Shown one piece after another: positions 26,063 through 37,800 of a stretch of DNA of 64,000 nt. The DNA comes from Neoroseomonas oryzicola. Its GTDB lineage: Bacteria; Pseudomonadota; Alphaproteobacteria; Acetobacterales; Acetobacteraceae. The position numbers and the translations under genes were made by a program. The notes beneath the pieces were generated by a model. That model saw only the letters and a list, made by a program, of their open reading frames with translations. It made no database searches and had not been told where the DNA came from. The DNA is taken from NCBI RefSeq assembly GCF_012163135.1, contig NZ_JAAVUP010000003.1:23589-87588 (forward strand), given 5' to 3'. Within the stretch, counting starts at the first letter, position 1. Each line of letters starts with the position of its first letter.

Positions 26063-26908
26063 TCAGTGGGCCATCAATACCGGCGCGGTCATCTGCTTCA
26101 TCAGCGTCCGCGTCACGCCCCCCAATATGGTCTCGCGCAGGCGGGAATGCCCGTAGGCTCCCATCACGATCAGGTCGGCGGAGATTTCCGAGGCGCGGTT
26201 CAGCAGCAGGTCCCCCGCGCCGACCTCCGGCGCCACCGTGTGCTCGACCTCGACCGCCAGCCCGTGCCGCGCCAGGTGCCGCGCGATGTCGGCCCCCGGC
26301 TCCTCGCCATGCCCGTCGATGCCGCGGCGCGGATTGACCGAGGAGACGATCACCTTGGCCCCCGGCGCGATCACCGGGATCGCGTCGTTCGCCGCGCGCG
26401 CCGCCTGCGCGCTCGCATTCCAGCCGATCAGGACGCGCGTGCCGATGGTCGTGAAGTCGCCCGCATAGGGCACGACAAGGACGGGCCGCCCGCTGTCGAA
26501 CAGCGCCGCGGACAGGATCGCCGTCGCGGTCGGTAGCCCGTCATCCGGGCTCGCCTGGCCCAGCACGGTCAGGTCGGCATATCGCGCATGCAGCGACACC
26601 AGCTCGGCCCCGGACCCTTCCGCGAGCCGCCATTCGCCCGAGAGCCCCTCGCGCCGGATCGTCTCGTTGAACGCGGCCTCGACCTTCGTCGCCTCGGCCA
26701 GCGCGTCGTTGCGCATGCGGTCAATCATCTCGGCCAGCACCGCGCCACTCGACGCATCGGACGCCGCGAGCACCGGCAGCATCACGTCCACCACAAAGAG
26801 GCCGACCAAGTGCGCCCCGTTCCGCCGCGCCAGCTCCGCCGCCAGACGCAGCCGCGTCGGCGATGCCGCGGTCTCGTCGAGATGCACCAGGATGTCCTTC
26901 AGCGCCAT
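26063..26908 (-). CDS. Universal stress protein (tandem UspA type)
   Basis: A 281-residue universal stress protein with two Usp folds. The second carries the ATP-binding glycine motif GAYGHSRLRETILGG followed by TRTLM. The start at 26908 is fixed by GGAGGAAG six bases upstream and by MALKDILVHLDE, the typical Usp first strand. It is the first gene of a seven-gene minus-strand operon. Its leader holds a GGGAC x4 tract, and an FNR/FixK-like box lies 68 bp upstream. Low-oxygen induction is therefore likely. Confidence 0.82.
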   Translation of the reverse strand: MALKDILVHLDETAASPTRLRLAAELARRNGAHLVGLFVVDVMLPVLAASDASSGAVLAEMIDRMRNDALAEATKVEAAFNETIRREGLSGEWRLAEGSGAELVSLHARYADLTVLGQASPDDGLPTATAILSAALFDSGRPVLVVPYAGDFTTIGTRVLIGWNASAQAARAANDAIPVIAPGAKVIVSSVNPRRGIDGHGEEPGADIARHLARHGLAVEVEHTVAPEVGAGDLLLNRASEISADLIVMGAYGHSRLRETILGGVTRTLMKQMTAPVLMAH

Positions 26909-26923
26909 CGCGTCTTCCTCCGA

Positions 26924-26943
26924 TCCCGTCCCGTCCCGTCCCA
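26924..26943 (-). promoter_or_regulatory. G-quadruplex-type tract in usp leader
   Basis: On the minus strand this reads GGGAC GGGAC GGGAC GGG: four G3 tracts with 2-nt loops at 26942-26940, 26937-26935, 26932-26930 and 26927-26925. It sits between the expected transcript start and the ribosome site of the usp gene. It fits the canonical G-quadruplex pattern and could affect translation. Confidence 0.5.
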
Positions 26944-26976
26944 TCCGAGACTAGCGGGGCATGGGGCGCCCCCGGG

Positions 26977-26990
26977 TTGATCGGCGTCAA
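26977..26990. promoter_or_regulatory. FNR/FixK-type box
   Basis: TTGAT-CGGC-GTCAA matches the TTGAT-N4-ATCAA consensus at nine of ten positions. It lies 68 bp upstream of the minus-strand usp start and 73 bp upstream of the plus-strand FkbM methyltransferase. A start site 41 bp away would leave a leader of about 34 nt for usp. Usp genes are frequent FNR/FixK targets in alphaproteobacteria. Confidence 0.6.
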
Positions 26991-27063
26991 GTCCCGCCCG
27001 GCCGCGTGAAGGTTTGGGAAACCCCGCGCGCCGAGACTGCGCCCGCTGCAGGAGGCAGCCGCC

Positions 27064-27933
27064 ATGCCCATCCCCGCGGACCGTTCCTTCCGTGCCCTGA
27101 CCGGCGGCGCCGCGCCACGCGTGAAGGTGGTCGACATCGGCGCCAACCCGATCGACGCCGACCCCCCCTACGCCGCCATGCTGCGCGCCGGCGACGCCGA
27201 GGTGGTGGGCTTCGAGCCCAACCGCGCCGCGCTCGCCCTGCTCGATGCGCGCAAGGGCCCGCTCGAGCGCTACTTCCCCCATGCCGTCGGGGACGGCGCG
27301 CGCCACCGCCTGCACATCTGCCAGGCGCCGGGCATGACCTCGCTGCTGGAGCCCGACCCTGCGGTGCTCGCGCTGTTCCACGGCTTCCCCGACTGGGGCC
27401 GCGTGCTGGCGACCGAGGAGGTCGCGACCCGCCGCCTCGACGACATCCCCGAAACCGCCGGCGCCGATCTGCTCAAGCTCGACATCCAGGGCGCCGAGCT
27501 GATGGTGCTGCAGAATGCCGAAGCGCGGCTGCGCGACGCCGTCGCCATCCAGGCCGAGGTCGAGTTCCTCCCGCTCTACAAGGGCCAGCCCCTCTTCGCG
27601 GAGGTCGAGGCCTTCCTCCGCGCCCGCGGCTTCATGCTGCACCGCTTCTTCCCCACCGTCAGCCGCGCCGTCGCGCCCATGATGGTCAACAACGACCCCT
27701 ATGCCGCGCTCGGGCAGCTGGTCTGGGCGGATGCCGTCTTCATCCGCGACCTGACGCGACCCGGGGCACTGTCCGGCCGGCAGCTGCTGGCACTCGCCGC
27801 CATCCTGCACGACGCCTACGGCGCCTACGACATCGCCTTCCGGCTGCTCGCCGAACAGGACCGCCGCGACGGCGGCGCGCGCGCCGGCGGCTACCTCGCC
27901 GCGCTGCAGGCCCCGCTGCGCCAGGCCGCCTGA
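27064..27933 (+). CDS. FkbM family methyltransferase
   Basis: SAM-dependent methyltransferase, 289 residues. The SAM motif is VVDIGANPIDAD (22-33), followed by VVGFEPNRAAL and the FkbM-typical LKLDIQGAELMVLQNA (about 139-154). FkbM enzymes usually O-methylate sugars or polyketides. It is followed 11 bp later by a second methyltransferase. It starts 73 bp after the FNR-like box. A role in glycan modification for the glycosylation block at 31-42 kb is possible but unproved. Confidence 0.75.
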   Translation: MPIPADRSFRALTGGAAPRVKVVDIGANPIDADPPYAAMLRAGDAEVVGFEPNRAALALLDARKGPLERYFPHAVGDGARHRLHICQAPGMTSLLEPDPAVLALFHGFPDWGRVLATEEVATRRLDDIPETAGADLLKLDIQGAELMVLQNAEARLRDAVAIQAEVEFLPLYKGQPLFAEVEAFLRARGFMLHRFFPTVSRAVAPMMVNNDPYAALGQLVWADAVFIRDLTRPGALSGRQLLALAAILHDAYGAYDIAFRLLAEQDRRDGGARAGGYLAALQAPLRQAA

Positions 27934-27944
27934 GGACCTTCCGC

Positions 27945-28523
27945 ATGACCCACGATCCCCGCCTGCTGCTCCATGTCGGCTGCGGCCCCGCCGCGCCGGG
28001 GAAGCTGCCGCCGCAAGTCTTCGCTCCGGGCGCCTGGCGGGAGATCCGCCTCGACATCGATCCCGGCGTGGCGCCCGACATCCTCGCCTCCATCACCGAC
28101 ATGCGCGCCGTGGCGGATGGATCGGTCGACGCAGTGTGGTCGGCCCACAACCTCGAGCACCTGCCGGCGCACGAGGTGCCGCGCGCGCTCGCCGAGTTCC
28201 GCCGCGTGCTGAAGCCGGGCGGCTTCGCCCTCATCACCGTGCCGGACCTGCAGCAGGTCGCCGCCCTCGTCGCCGCCGACCGGCTGGCCGAACCCGCCTA
28301 TCAGTCCCCCGCCGGGCCCATCGCGCCACTCGACATGCTGTATGGCCATGGCGCCGCCATCGCGGCGGGCAACGGCTTCATGGCGCACCGCACCGGCTTC
28401 ACCGCGCGCAGCCTGGAAGCGGCGCTGGTCGCCGCGCGCTTCGACGCCGTGCAGGTGGTGCGCGACCAGCATTTTGCGCTCTGGGCCACTGCGCAGGTCG
28501 CCGCCGCTGCCCTCGCCGCCTGA
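27945..28523 (+). CDS. Class I SAM methyltransferase (type 11)
   Basis: A 192-residue methyltransferase. HVGCGPAAPGKLP is the SAM-binding loop, VDAVWSAHNLEHL matches motif II and RRVLKPGGFALITVPD matches motif III of the Methyltransf_11 family. It forms an operon with the FkbM gene and converges on the D-aminopeptidase gene with 4 bp between the stops. The substrate is unknown. Confidence 0.75.
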   Translation: MTHDPRLLLHVGCGPAAPGKLPPQVFAPGAWREIRLDIDPGVAPDILASITDMRAVADGSVDAVWSAHNLEHLPAHEVPRALAEFRRVLKPGGFALITVPDLQQVAALVAADRLAEPAYQSPAGPIAPLDMLYGHGAAIAAGNGFMAHRTGFTARSLEAALVAARFDAVQVVRDQHFALWATAQVAAAALAA

Positions 28524-28527
28524 TGCC

Positions 28528-30078
28528 TCAGCCCGCGCGCCAGTAGCGCAACCCGCGCGCCAGCCAGCAGCCAAGCAGGATCTCCGCCGCGCGCCCCTCC
28601 GCATCCCGCCGCACGGACAGCGTCCAGTCCCCCGGCGGCGTATGGTCCAGCGCGCGCGGGCAGGGCAGGGCCCAGAGATCCTCGGCGATCGGTTCCAGCA
28701 CTTCCATCCGCCCCTGGCCGAGGAAGCCCGAGAAGGCGCCATACAGCACGCCGCCCGCATCCTCGACCGTCAGCGCGGCGTCGAGCTCCTCGCAGCGATA
28801 CCGCCCGGCGATGTCGGGCCGCGGCACGCCGCCGCGCCGTTCCAGCAGCGCCACCTGGTTCTCCGCCGGCCGTTCCATCCGCAGCCCGTCGCCGGTCATG
28901 CGCAGCACCGTGCCGGCATTCCCGGCGCTGCCATCCGCACGCAGGTCCAGCCGTTCCGCCGAATGCCCGTAGCGCAGCCGGATCCGCCCGCCGCCCAGAC
29001 CGTCGATCCGCGCCGACAGACCCGTCTCAGGCTCCACCCAGGCGCCGGCCCAGTCCGGCACGGGCCGGTCCGGCGGCGTCGCCGGCCGCTCGGCGCCGAG
29101 CACCGCCGCCAGCACGTCGAGCGCCGCGCCATGCGCGTCCGAAAGGTGGTTGAACATCACCACCACCGAGACGCGTTCCTCCGGCACGTAGAAGCGATGG
29201 CTGCGCCACCCGCGCAGCGCCCCGCCATGGCCGATGACGGTGCGCCCGAACTCCGTCGCGCTGCGCAGCCCGAAGGCATAGGGCGCCGGCGCGCCATCGG
29301 CGAAGCGCGCCGGCTGCGTCAGCCGCGCATGGAGCGAAGCCTCGTCATCCCGCGTCGCATCGATGTGCCGTTCCCAGCCGATCATGTCGTCCAGCGAGGC
29401 GCCAAGCCCCGCATCGCCGGTCCACAGGATGCGGTTCACCGCCGCGCGGAAGCCGCTCGCGACATTGCCCTCATAACCCTCGGTGCCGTCGGGCATGGCG
29501 CGCGCATCGGCCGCGAGGAAGGCGCTCCCCATCCCCGCGCGATCGAAGATCCGCGTGCGAAGCAGCTCCGCGAAGCTCCGGCCCGTCCGCGCCTCGAGGA
29601 TATCCGACAGCAGGCGGAAATTCTGGTTCACGTATGAATACCGCGTCCCCGGCGAGAACTGCAGGCTGCGCGTCCCGCCGATCACCGCCGCGGATTCCGC
29701 ATCGCCGAAGGGTGCCTCGACCGGCGATCCGTGCAGCATCGCCACCGCCCAGTAGTCCCGCAGCCCCGACTGGTTGTGACACAGGTGCAGCACGCCCGGC
29801 GCCGGTTCCTCGAGCAACGGCAGCCGCGCGCGCACATCGCCATCCAGCACGGAAGGATCCGCGAACGCGTCCAGCAGCGCCGCGCAGGTGAACTGCTTCG
29901 TGATGGAGCACATGCGGAACAGCGTCCGCGACGTGAAGGGAATGCGCCGCTCCGCATTGGCATAGCCCCAGGCATGGCGCACCAGCACCTCGCCCGCGCG
30001 GACCACCGCGACGGCCCCGCCCGGCCCGGGATAGTCGCGCGCCAAAGCCGCGACGGCGCGCTCGATGCGGTCGGTCAT
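28528..30078 (-). CDS. dap: D-aminopeptidase, serine hydrolase S12
   Basis: Penicillin-binding-protein-fold hydrolase of 516 residues. The catalytic Ser58-x-x-Lys61 is in RMCSITK, Tyr-x-Asn is seen as YSYVNQN, and the third motif is IGHGGAL. Length and the C-terminal beta-barrel domains (about 330-516) match D-aminopeptidase of Ochrobactrum (Ser62/Lys65), which releases N-terminal D-Ala, D-Ser or D-Thr. It has no signal peptide. Its start lies one base after the stop of the alpha/beta hydrolase, so the two are an operon. Confidence 0.78.
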   Translation of the reverse strand: MTDRIERAVAALARDYPGPGGAVAVVRAGEVLVRHAWGYANAERRIPFTSRTLFRMCSITKQFTCAALLDAFADPSVLDGDVRARLPLLEEPAPGVLHLCHNQSGLRDYWAVAMLHGSPVEAPFGDAESAAVIGGTRSLQFSPGTRYSYVNQNFRLLSDILEARTGRSFAELLRTRIFDRAGMGSAFLAADARAMPDGTEGYEGNVASGFRAAVNRILWTGDAGLGASLDDMIGWERHIDATRDDEASLHARLTQPARFADGAPAPYAFGLRSATEFGRTVIGHGGALRGWRSHRFYVPEERVSVVVMFNHLSDAHGAALDVLAAVLGAERPATPPDRPVPDWAGAWVEPETGLSARIDGLGGGRIRLRYGHSAERLDLRADGSAGNAGTVLRMTGDGLRMERPAENQVALLERRGGVPRPDIAGRYRCEELDAALTVEDAGGVLYGAFSGFLGQGRMEVLEPIAEDLWALPCPRALDHTPPGDWTLSVRRDAEGRAAEILLGCWLARGLRYWRAG

Positions 30079-30079
30079 C

Positions 30080-31111
30080 TCAGCCCTCCAGGAAGGCGCG
30101 CACATGGTGACGGAGGAAAGCGGCATCCTCCGGATTGGCCACCGGGTTCCCCGCGCGGTGCCCCCAGATGGACGGGATCGGCGTGAGCGTCCCATGCCGC
30201 AGATGCGGCAGCTCGGCCTCGTTGTCCGCGACGCGGAAATACAGGTCGGTCGCCGAGGGCATCAGCAACACCCGCGCCTCGATCGCCGCGAGCGCGCGCG
30301 CAAGGTCGCCGCCGTAGCGCGGGTCGTCCGCGATGTCCCCCGCCTCCCAGCTGCGCATCTGCGCCAGCAGGTCCGCCGCCGCGCGCCGCGCGAAGCGTTC
30401 CTCCCAATCCGTGCGCAGGAAGGTATCGAGGTCCGGCGCCTTCAGCGCCGACAGGTGCAGCCCCGCGCGATAGAAATCCTGGCTCAGCGCCCAGCCGGCA
30501 TAGAGTCGCCCGAAGGCTCGCAGCGCGGCGGCCGGCTGCGCCGAGAACAGCGCGGTGCCGTCATACTCCGGCGCCGCCTCCAGCACCGCCATCATGCCCT
30601 TGAGGAAGACACGGTTGTGCACGGCGGTCCGCGCGCTGCCGCAATTCACCACGATGCACGACACCGCATCGGGGAAGGCCGCAGCCCAATGATAGGCCTG
30701 CTGCGCGCCCATCGACCAGCCATAGACGGCATGGACCCGCGTCACGTCGAACACCTCGGCCAGCAGCCGCCGCTGCGCGCCGACATTGTCCCATGCCGTC
30801 ACCAGTCGCGGCCAGGACGGTGTGTTGCTCGGCGAGGATGACAGCCCACCCGCGAACATGTTCGGAATCACCACGCACCAGCGCGTCGGGTCCAGCACGC
30901 CCTGCGGCCCGATCAGCCATTCGAGGTCGGGATGCTGCGCCCCGTAGCTGGTCGGATAGAGCACCAGATTGTCCCGCGCAGGGGAAAGCGCCCCATGCGC
31001 CTTCCACGCGATCCGCGCGCCGGGCAGCGTACCGCCCCTGTGCAGCGCCAGGTCACCCAACTCGAACACGCCCTCCCGCACCGGCCAGTCCATCCGCATC
31101 CCCTCTCGCAT
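30080..31111 (-). CDS. Alpha/beta hydrolase, homoserine acetyltransferase-like
   Basis: A 343-residue alpha/beta hydrolase of the MetX-like family. The nucleophile Ser is in YGWSMGAQQA, the acid is Asp in PSATDLYF and the His is in WGHRAGNP. MetX-like proteins that are not true homoserine acetyltransferases are common, and this one lies outside any methionine cluster. It is the first gene of an operon with the D-aminopeptidase, so it may act on amides or esters from the same substrate. Starts at 31099 and 31093 are also possible. Confidence 0.68.
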   Translation of the reverse strand: MREGMRMDWPVREGVFELGDLALHRGGTLPGARIAWKAHGALSPARDNLVLYPTSYGAQHPDLEWLIGPQGVLDPTRWCVVIPNMFAGGLSSSPSNTPSWPRLVTAWDNVGAQRRLLAEVFDVTRVHAVYGWSMGAQQAYHWAAAFPDAVSCIVVNCGSARTAVHNRVFLKGMMAVLEAAPEYDGTALFSAQPAAALRAFGRLYAGWALSQDFYRAGLHLSALKAPDLDTFLRTDWEERFARRAAADLLAQMRSWEAGDIADDPRYGGDLARALAAIEARVLLMPSATDLYFRVADNEAELPHLRHGTLTPIPSIWGHRAGNPVANPEDAAFLRHHVRAFLEG

Positions 31112-31186
31112 CTCGGCCCGCGAGCCTAGCGCGCGCCCCGCCGCGGGCCGAGAGGGCGGCAGAACCTGCCGGTTTCCCGCCGTTTC

Positions 31187-31205
31187 CGCTTAACGGCAAC
31201 GCAAG
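31187..31205 (+). promoter_or_regulatory. CGCTTAAC-N5-CGCAAG motif, transporter copy
   Basis: CGCTTAAC (31187-31194), five bases, then CGCAAG (31200-31205) lie 43 bp before the type I transporter start. The same two blocks with the same spacing occur at 34750-34768, before the octad-repeat gene. It contains a TTAAC core like a CtrA half-site. A shared promoter or operator is inferred. Confidence 0.5.
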
Positions 31206-31248
31206 GCGCGACCCTCTAGCCTCCAGCCGCTTCCCGGGGCCGGACAGG

Positions 31249-33380
<2,132 letters not shown>

Positions 33381-33384
<4 letters not shown>

Positions 33385-34748
33385 CAGGCCGCCGCCGCAG
33401 CCTCGCCCGCCGCCGCCCGCCGCGCACGACGCCCGAGGCGGTGCCCTTCCAGGACCCGCTCGACCAGGTGCTGGCCGAACCGCCGCCGCCGCTGCTGCGC
33501 GGGGTGCACTGGATGGTCGCCGGCCTCTTCGCCGCGCTGCTCGCCGCCGCCGCGATCGCCGAGGTCGACGTCGTCGTCACCGGTGCCGGCCGCCTCGCCC
33601 CCGATGCCCCGCCCATCGTGCTGCAACCCATGGAACGCGCCGTGCTGCGGGAACTGCGCGTGCGCCCCGGCGAGTTCGTCCGCGCCGGCCAGGTGCTCGC
33701 CCTGCTCGACCCCTCCTTCGCCGAGGCCGACCGCGCCGCGCTCGCCGCCCAGCGCCGCAGCCTCGCCGCCCAGCGCGGCCGCATCGAGGCGGAGCTGGAC
33801 GGCCTGCCGCCCCCGGCGGCCGAGGATGCCGACGCCGCCCTGCAATCCGGCCTGCACGCCCAGCGCCAGGCCTTCCTCGCCGCCCGGCTGCACGCGCTGG
33901 AGGAGGAGATCCGCGCCCAGGACGCCGCCATCCGCGCGCTCGAGGACAGCGAGGCCGCCGCCGCCGAGCAGGTCGCCATCGCCCGTGACGTGGAGGCGCT
34001 GCGCGCCCGGCTGCTGGAAGGCCAGATCGGCTCCCGCCTGCATTTCCTCGAGGCCCGCGCCCGGCGCATCGCCGCCGAGCAGCAGCGCGACCAGGATCGC
34101 GGCCGCCTCGACGGCCTGCGCCACGCCCTCGCGCAGAAGCAGGCCGAACGCCAGGGCTTCCGCGAGGATTGGCGGCGCCAGCTGCTGGAAGACCTCGCCC
34201 GCGTGCGGGGGGATCTCGCGCGCGTCGAGGAATCGCTCGCCAAGGCTACGCGCCTTGCGGAGCTGACGGTCGTGGTCGCCCCGGCGGACGGCACCGTGCT
34301 CGACGTGGCGCGGCGGTCCGCCGGATCGGTGCTGCGGGAAGCCGAGCCCCTGGTCCGCCTGGTGCCCGCCGCCGCGCCGCTGATCGCCGATGTCGCGCTG
34401 CGTTCGGCCGATATCGGCCTGGCGCGCCCGGGGGACCGCGTGGTGGTGAAGGTCGACGCCTTTCCCTTCCAGCGCCATGGCACGCTGACGGGCACGCTGC
34501 GCGCTGTCGTCCAGGAATCCCGCCCCGCCGGCGCCGAGGAGGACACCGCCCCGCGCCCCGGGCCGGGGGCGGCGCACCGCGCGCAGGTCATGCTCGACGC
34601 GCCCGCGCTGCGCGGCCTGCCGCCGGGCGCGGGCGTGACGCCCGGCATGACCGTGATGGCCGAACTGCATGTCGGCAGCCGCAGCCTGCTGTCCACCGTG
34701 CTGCTGCCGCTGATCCGCGGCGCGCGCGAAAGCCTCCGCGAACCGTGA
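33381..34748 (+). CDS. HlyD-family membrane fusion protein
   Basis: Periplasmic adaptor of the type I exporter, 455 residues. A cytoplasmic proline/arginine-rich tail (1-40) precedes one membrane anchor (about 42-60), then a lipoyl/barrel-sandwich half (ERAVLRELRVRPGEFV), a long Ala/Arg/Glu-rich coiled coil (about 110-305) and the returning half with VVVAPADGTVL. The C-terminal GMTVMAELHVGSRS is typical of HlyD/PrtE. It is coupled to the ATPase by ATGA. It lies 151 bp before the octad-repeat gene. Confidence 0.88.
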
Positions 34749-34749
34749 T

Positions 34750-34768
34750 CGCTTAACCCTTGCGCAAG
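34750..34768 (+). promoter_or_regulatory. CGCTTAAC-N5-CGCAAG motif, repeat-protein copy
   Basis: Same bipartite motif as at 31187-31205, beginning 2 bp after the hlyD-like stop and 131 bp before the octad-repeat start. Between it and the gene are a perfect palindrome GACGTCGACGTC (34821-34832) and a GTCC/GGAC inverted repeat (34864-34876). This gives the repeat protein a likely promoter of its own. Confidence 0.5.
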
Positions 34769-34899
34769 CCCGATCCCCCATCCTCGGGCCTGACGCGGTG
34801 CCGGCAGGAAGCCGGCGCAGGACGTCGACGTCGTTTTCCCCCGACCCCCCGGAAGGCGCCGTCGTCCGCTTTGGACGAAAACCCGGCTTGGAGCGTGCG

Positions 34900-37800
34900 A
34901 TGAGCCTCCTCTCCTCCCTGACGACGACGCAGATCCAGGGGCTGACCACCACCACCATCGCCGGGCTCACCGCATCGGACATCCAGAGCCTCGCGACGAC
35001 GCAGGTCGAGGCGCTGACCACCACCCAGGTCGGGGTGCTGAGCGCGACGCAGCTCGCCGCCCTGCTGCCGACGCAGATCGCCGCGCTCGAGACCACCGAC
35101 CTCGGCGTGCTGAGCACGACCCAGATCCGCGGCCTGCTGCCGACGCAGCTCGGCGCGCTGACGACGACGCAGGTGGGCGCGCTGACCACGACGCAGGTCG
35201 GCGCGCTGACGGCGACCCAGGTCGCGGGAATCGAGACCACCGACATCGCCGCGCTGACCACGACACAGGTTGGCGCCCTGTCCGCCACGCAGCTCGCTGC
35301 CTTCTCCTCCGCCCAGCTCCGCGCGCTCGAGACGACCGACCTCGCCACGCTGTCCACCACCCAGCTCCGCGCCCTCGCGGCGACGCAGCTCTCGACCCTG
35401 ACCACCACGCAGGTCGAAGCGCTCACCACCACCCAGATCGACGCCCTGACCTCGACGCAGATCGTCGGCTTCACCTCGACCCAGGTCGGCGCGCTCGACA
35501 CCACGCAGCTCGGCGCGTTGAGCTCGACCCAGGTCGGCGCCCTGACCACCGCGCAGCTGCGCGGCTTCGACGCGACCGACATCGCCAACCTCACCACCAC
35601 CCAGGCCGCCGGCCTGCGCTCCGGCCAGATCACCGGCCTGTCCACCACCCAGGTCGCCGCGCTCGAGACCACCGACCTCGCCACCTTCTCCACCACGCAG
35701 ATCCAGGGCCTGACGAGCTCCCAGGTCGCGGCGCTGACGACCACGCAGGTGGCCGCGCTGACGACCACGCAGCTCGCGAGCCTCGCCACCCGCCAGGTCG
35801 TCGCGCTGGAATCGGCCGACCTCGCCGCACTCGACACCACCCAATGGGGCGCCTTCACCGCGACCCAGATCGGCGCGCTGACCACCGCCCAGCTTCGCGG
35901 CATCGAGACGACCGACCTCGAGGTCCTCTCCACCACCCAGATCCGCGCGCTGGGCGCTTCCGCCCTCGCCGCGCTCACCACCACCCAGCTCGGGGCGCTC
36001 ACCACCACCCAGGTCGACGCACTCACCACGACGCAGGTCGCGGCGCTGACCACCACCCAGGTCGGTGCGCTGACCACCACGCAGGTCGGCGCCCTGAACG
36101 CGACCCAGATCGGCGCGCTCAGCACCGCACAGCTCCGCGCCTTCGACACCACCGACATCGCCGCGCTGTCCACCACCCAGGTCGCCGGACTCCGCGCGAC
36201 CCAGCTCGGCGGCCTGTCCACCACCCAGGTCGCGGCCATCGAGACCACCGACCTCGAAACCCTCTCCACCACCCAGATCCGCGGCCTGCTGCCGACCCAG
36301 CTCGGCGCCCTCACCACGACCCAGGTCGGCGCGTTGACCACCACCCAGGTCGCCGCGCTGACCCCCACCCAGGCCGCTGGCTTCGACACCGCCGACATTG
36401 CCGCCCTGACCACCACCCAGGTCGGCGTGCTGTCGAGCAGCCAGCTCGGCGCCCTCGGCACCACGCAGCTGCGCGCCATCGAGACGACGGACCTCGCGAC
36501 GCTCACCACCACGCAGCTGCGCGGCCTGGTCGCGACGCAGCTGTCGGCCCTGACCACCACGCAGGTCGAGGCGCTGACCACCACCCAGGTCGCCGGCCTC
36601 GCCGCGACGCAGATCGCCGGCCTCTCCTCCGGCCAGGTTGCCGCGCTCACCACGACGCAGCTCGGCGCGCTGGCCGCGACGCAGGTCGGCGCGCTCTCCA
36701 CCGCGCAGATGCGCGGCCTCGACGCCACCGACATCGCCAACCTCACCACCACCCAGGCGCAGGGCCTGGCCAGCACGCAGATCGCCGCGCTGACCACGAC
36801 CCAGGTCCAGGCGATCGAGACCACAGACCTCGGCGTGCTGACCACGACGCAGCTGCGCGCGCTGACCACCACCCAGATGGCCGCGCTGACCACCACCCAG
36901 GTCGAGGCGCTGTCCACCACGCAGCTCGCCGCCTTCGGCTCGACCCAGGTCGGCGCGTTGTCCACCACCCAGATCGGCGCGCTGACCACGACGCAGGTGG
37001 GTGGCCTCGGCACCACACAGTTCCGCGGCCTGACCTCGGCGCAGGTCGCGGCCCTGTCCACCACCCAGGTCGAGGCCCTGACCACGACCCAGGTCGCGGC
37101 GCTCACCACCACCCAGGTCGCGGGGATCGAGACGACCGACCTCGCCGCCCTCAGCACGACCCAGGTCGGCGCGTTGACGCGTACCAATGTCGGCGCCCTG
37201 TCCACCACCCAGATCCGCGCGCTCGAGACGACGGACCTCGAGGTGCTGTCCACGACGCAGATCGGCGGCCTCGCCACCGGCCAGATCGGCGCGCTCACCA
37301 CGACCCAGCTCGGCGCGCTGACCACGACGCAGCTCGCCGCCCTCACCTCCACCCAGGTGACGGGGCTGACGACGACGCAGATCGACACGCTCTCGACCAC
37401 CCAGCTCGGCGGCCTCGGCACCACGCAGGTCCGCGGCCTGACCACGACGCAGATCGCGGCGCTGTCCACCACCCAGGTCGGCGCGCTGACCACGACGCAG
37501 CTCGGCGCGCTGACCTCGACCCAGATCCGCGGGCTCGAGACCACCGACATCGCCGTGCTCGACACCACGCAGTTCGGCGGTCTCACCTCGACGCAGCTGG
37601 CCGGGCTGACCTCGGCGCAGGTGACGGCCCTCAGCACCACCGCCATCGCGGCGATCGCCACGACGCAGCAGGCCGGCCTCGCCTCCAGCCAGCTCGGCGC
37701 GCTGACGACGACGCAGATCGAGGCGCTGTCCACCACCTCCGTCGCCGCGCTCACCACCGCGCAGGTGGCCGGGCTGACCACGACGCAGATCGCCGCCTTC

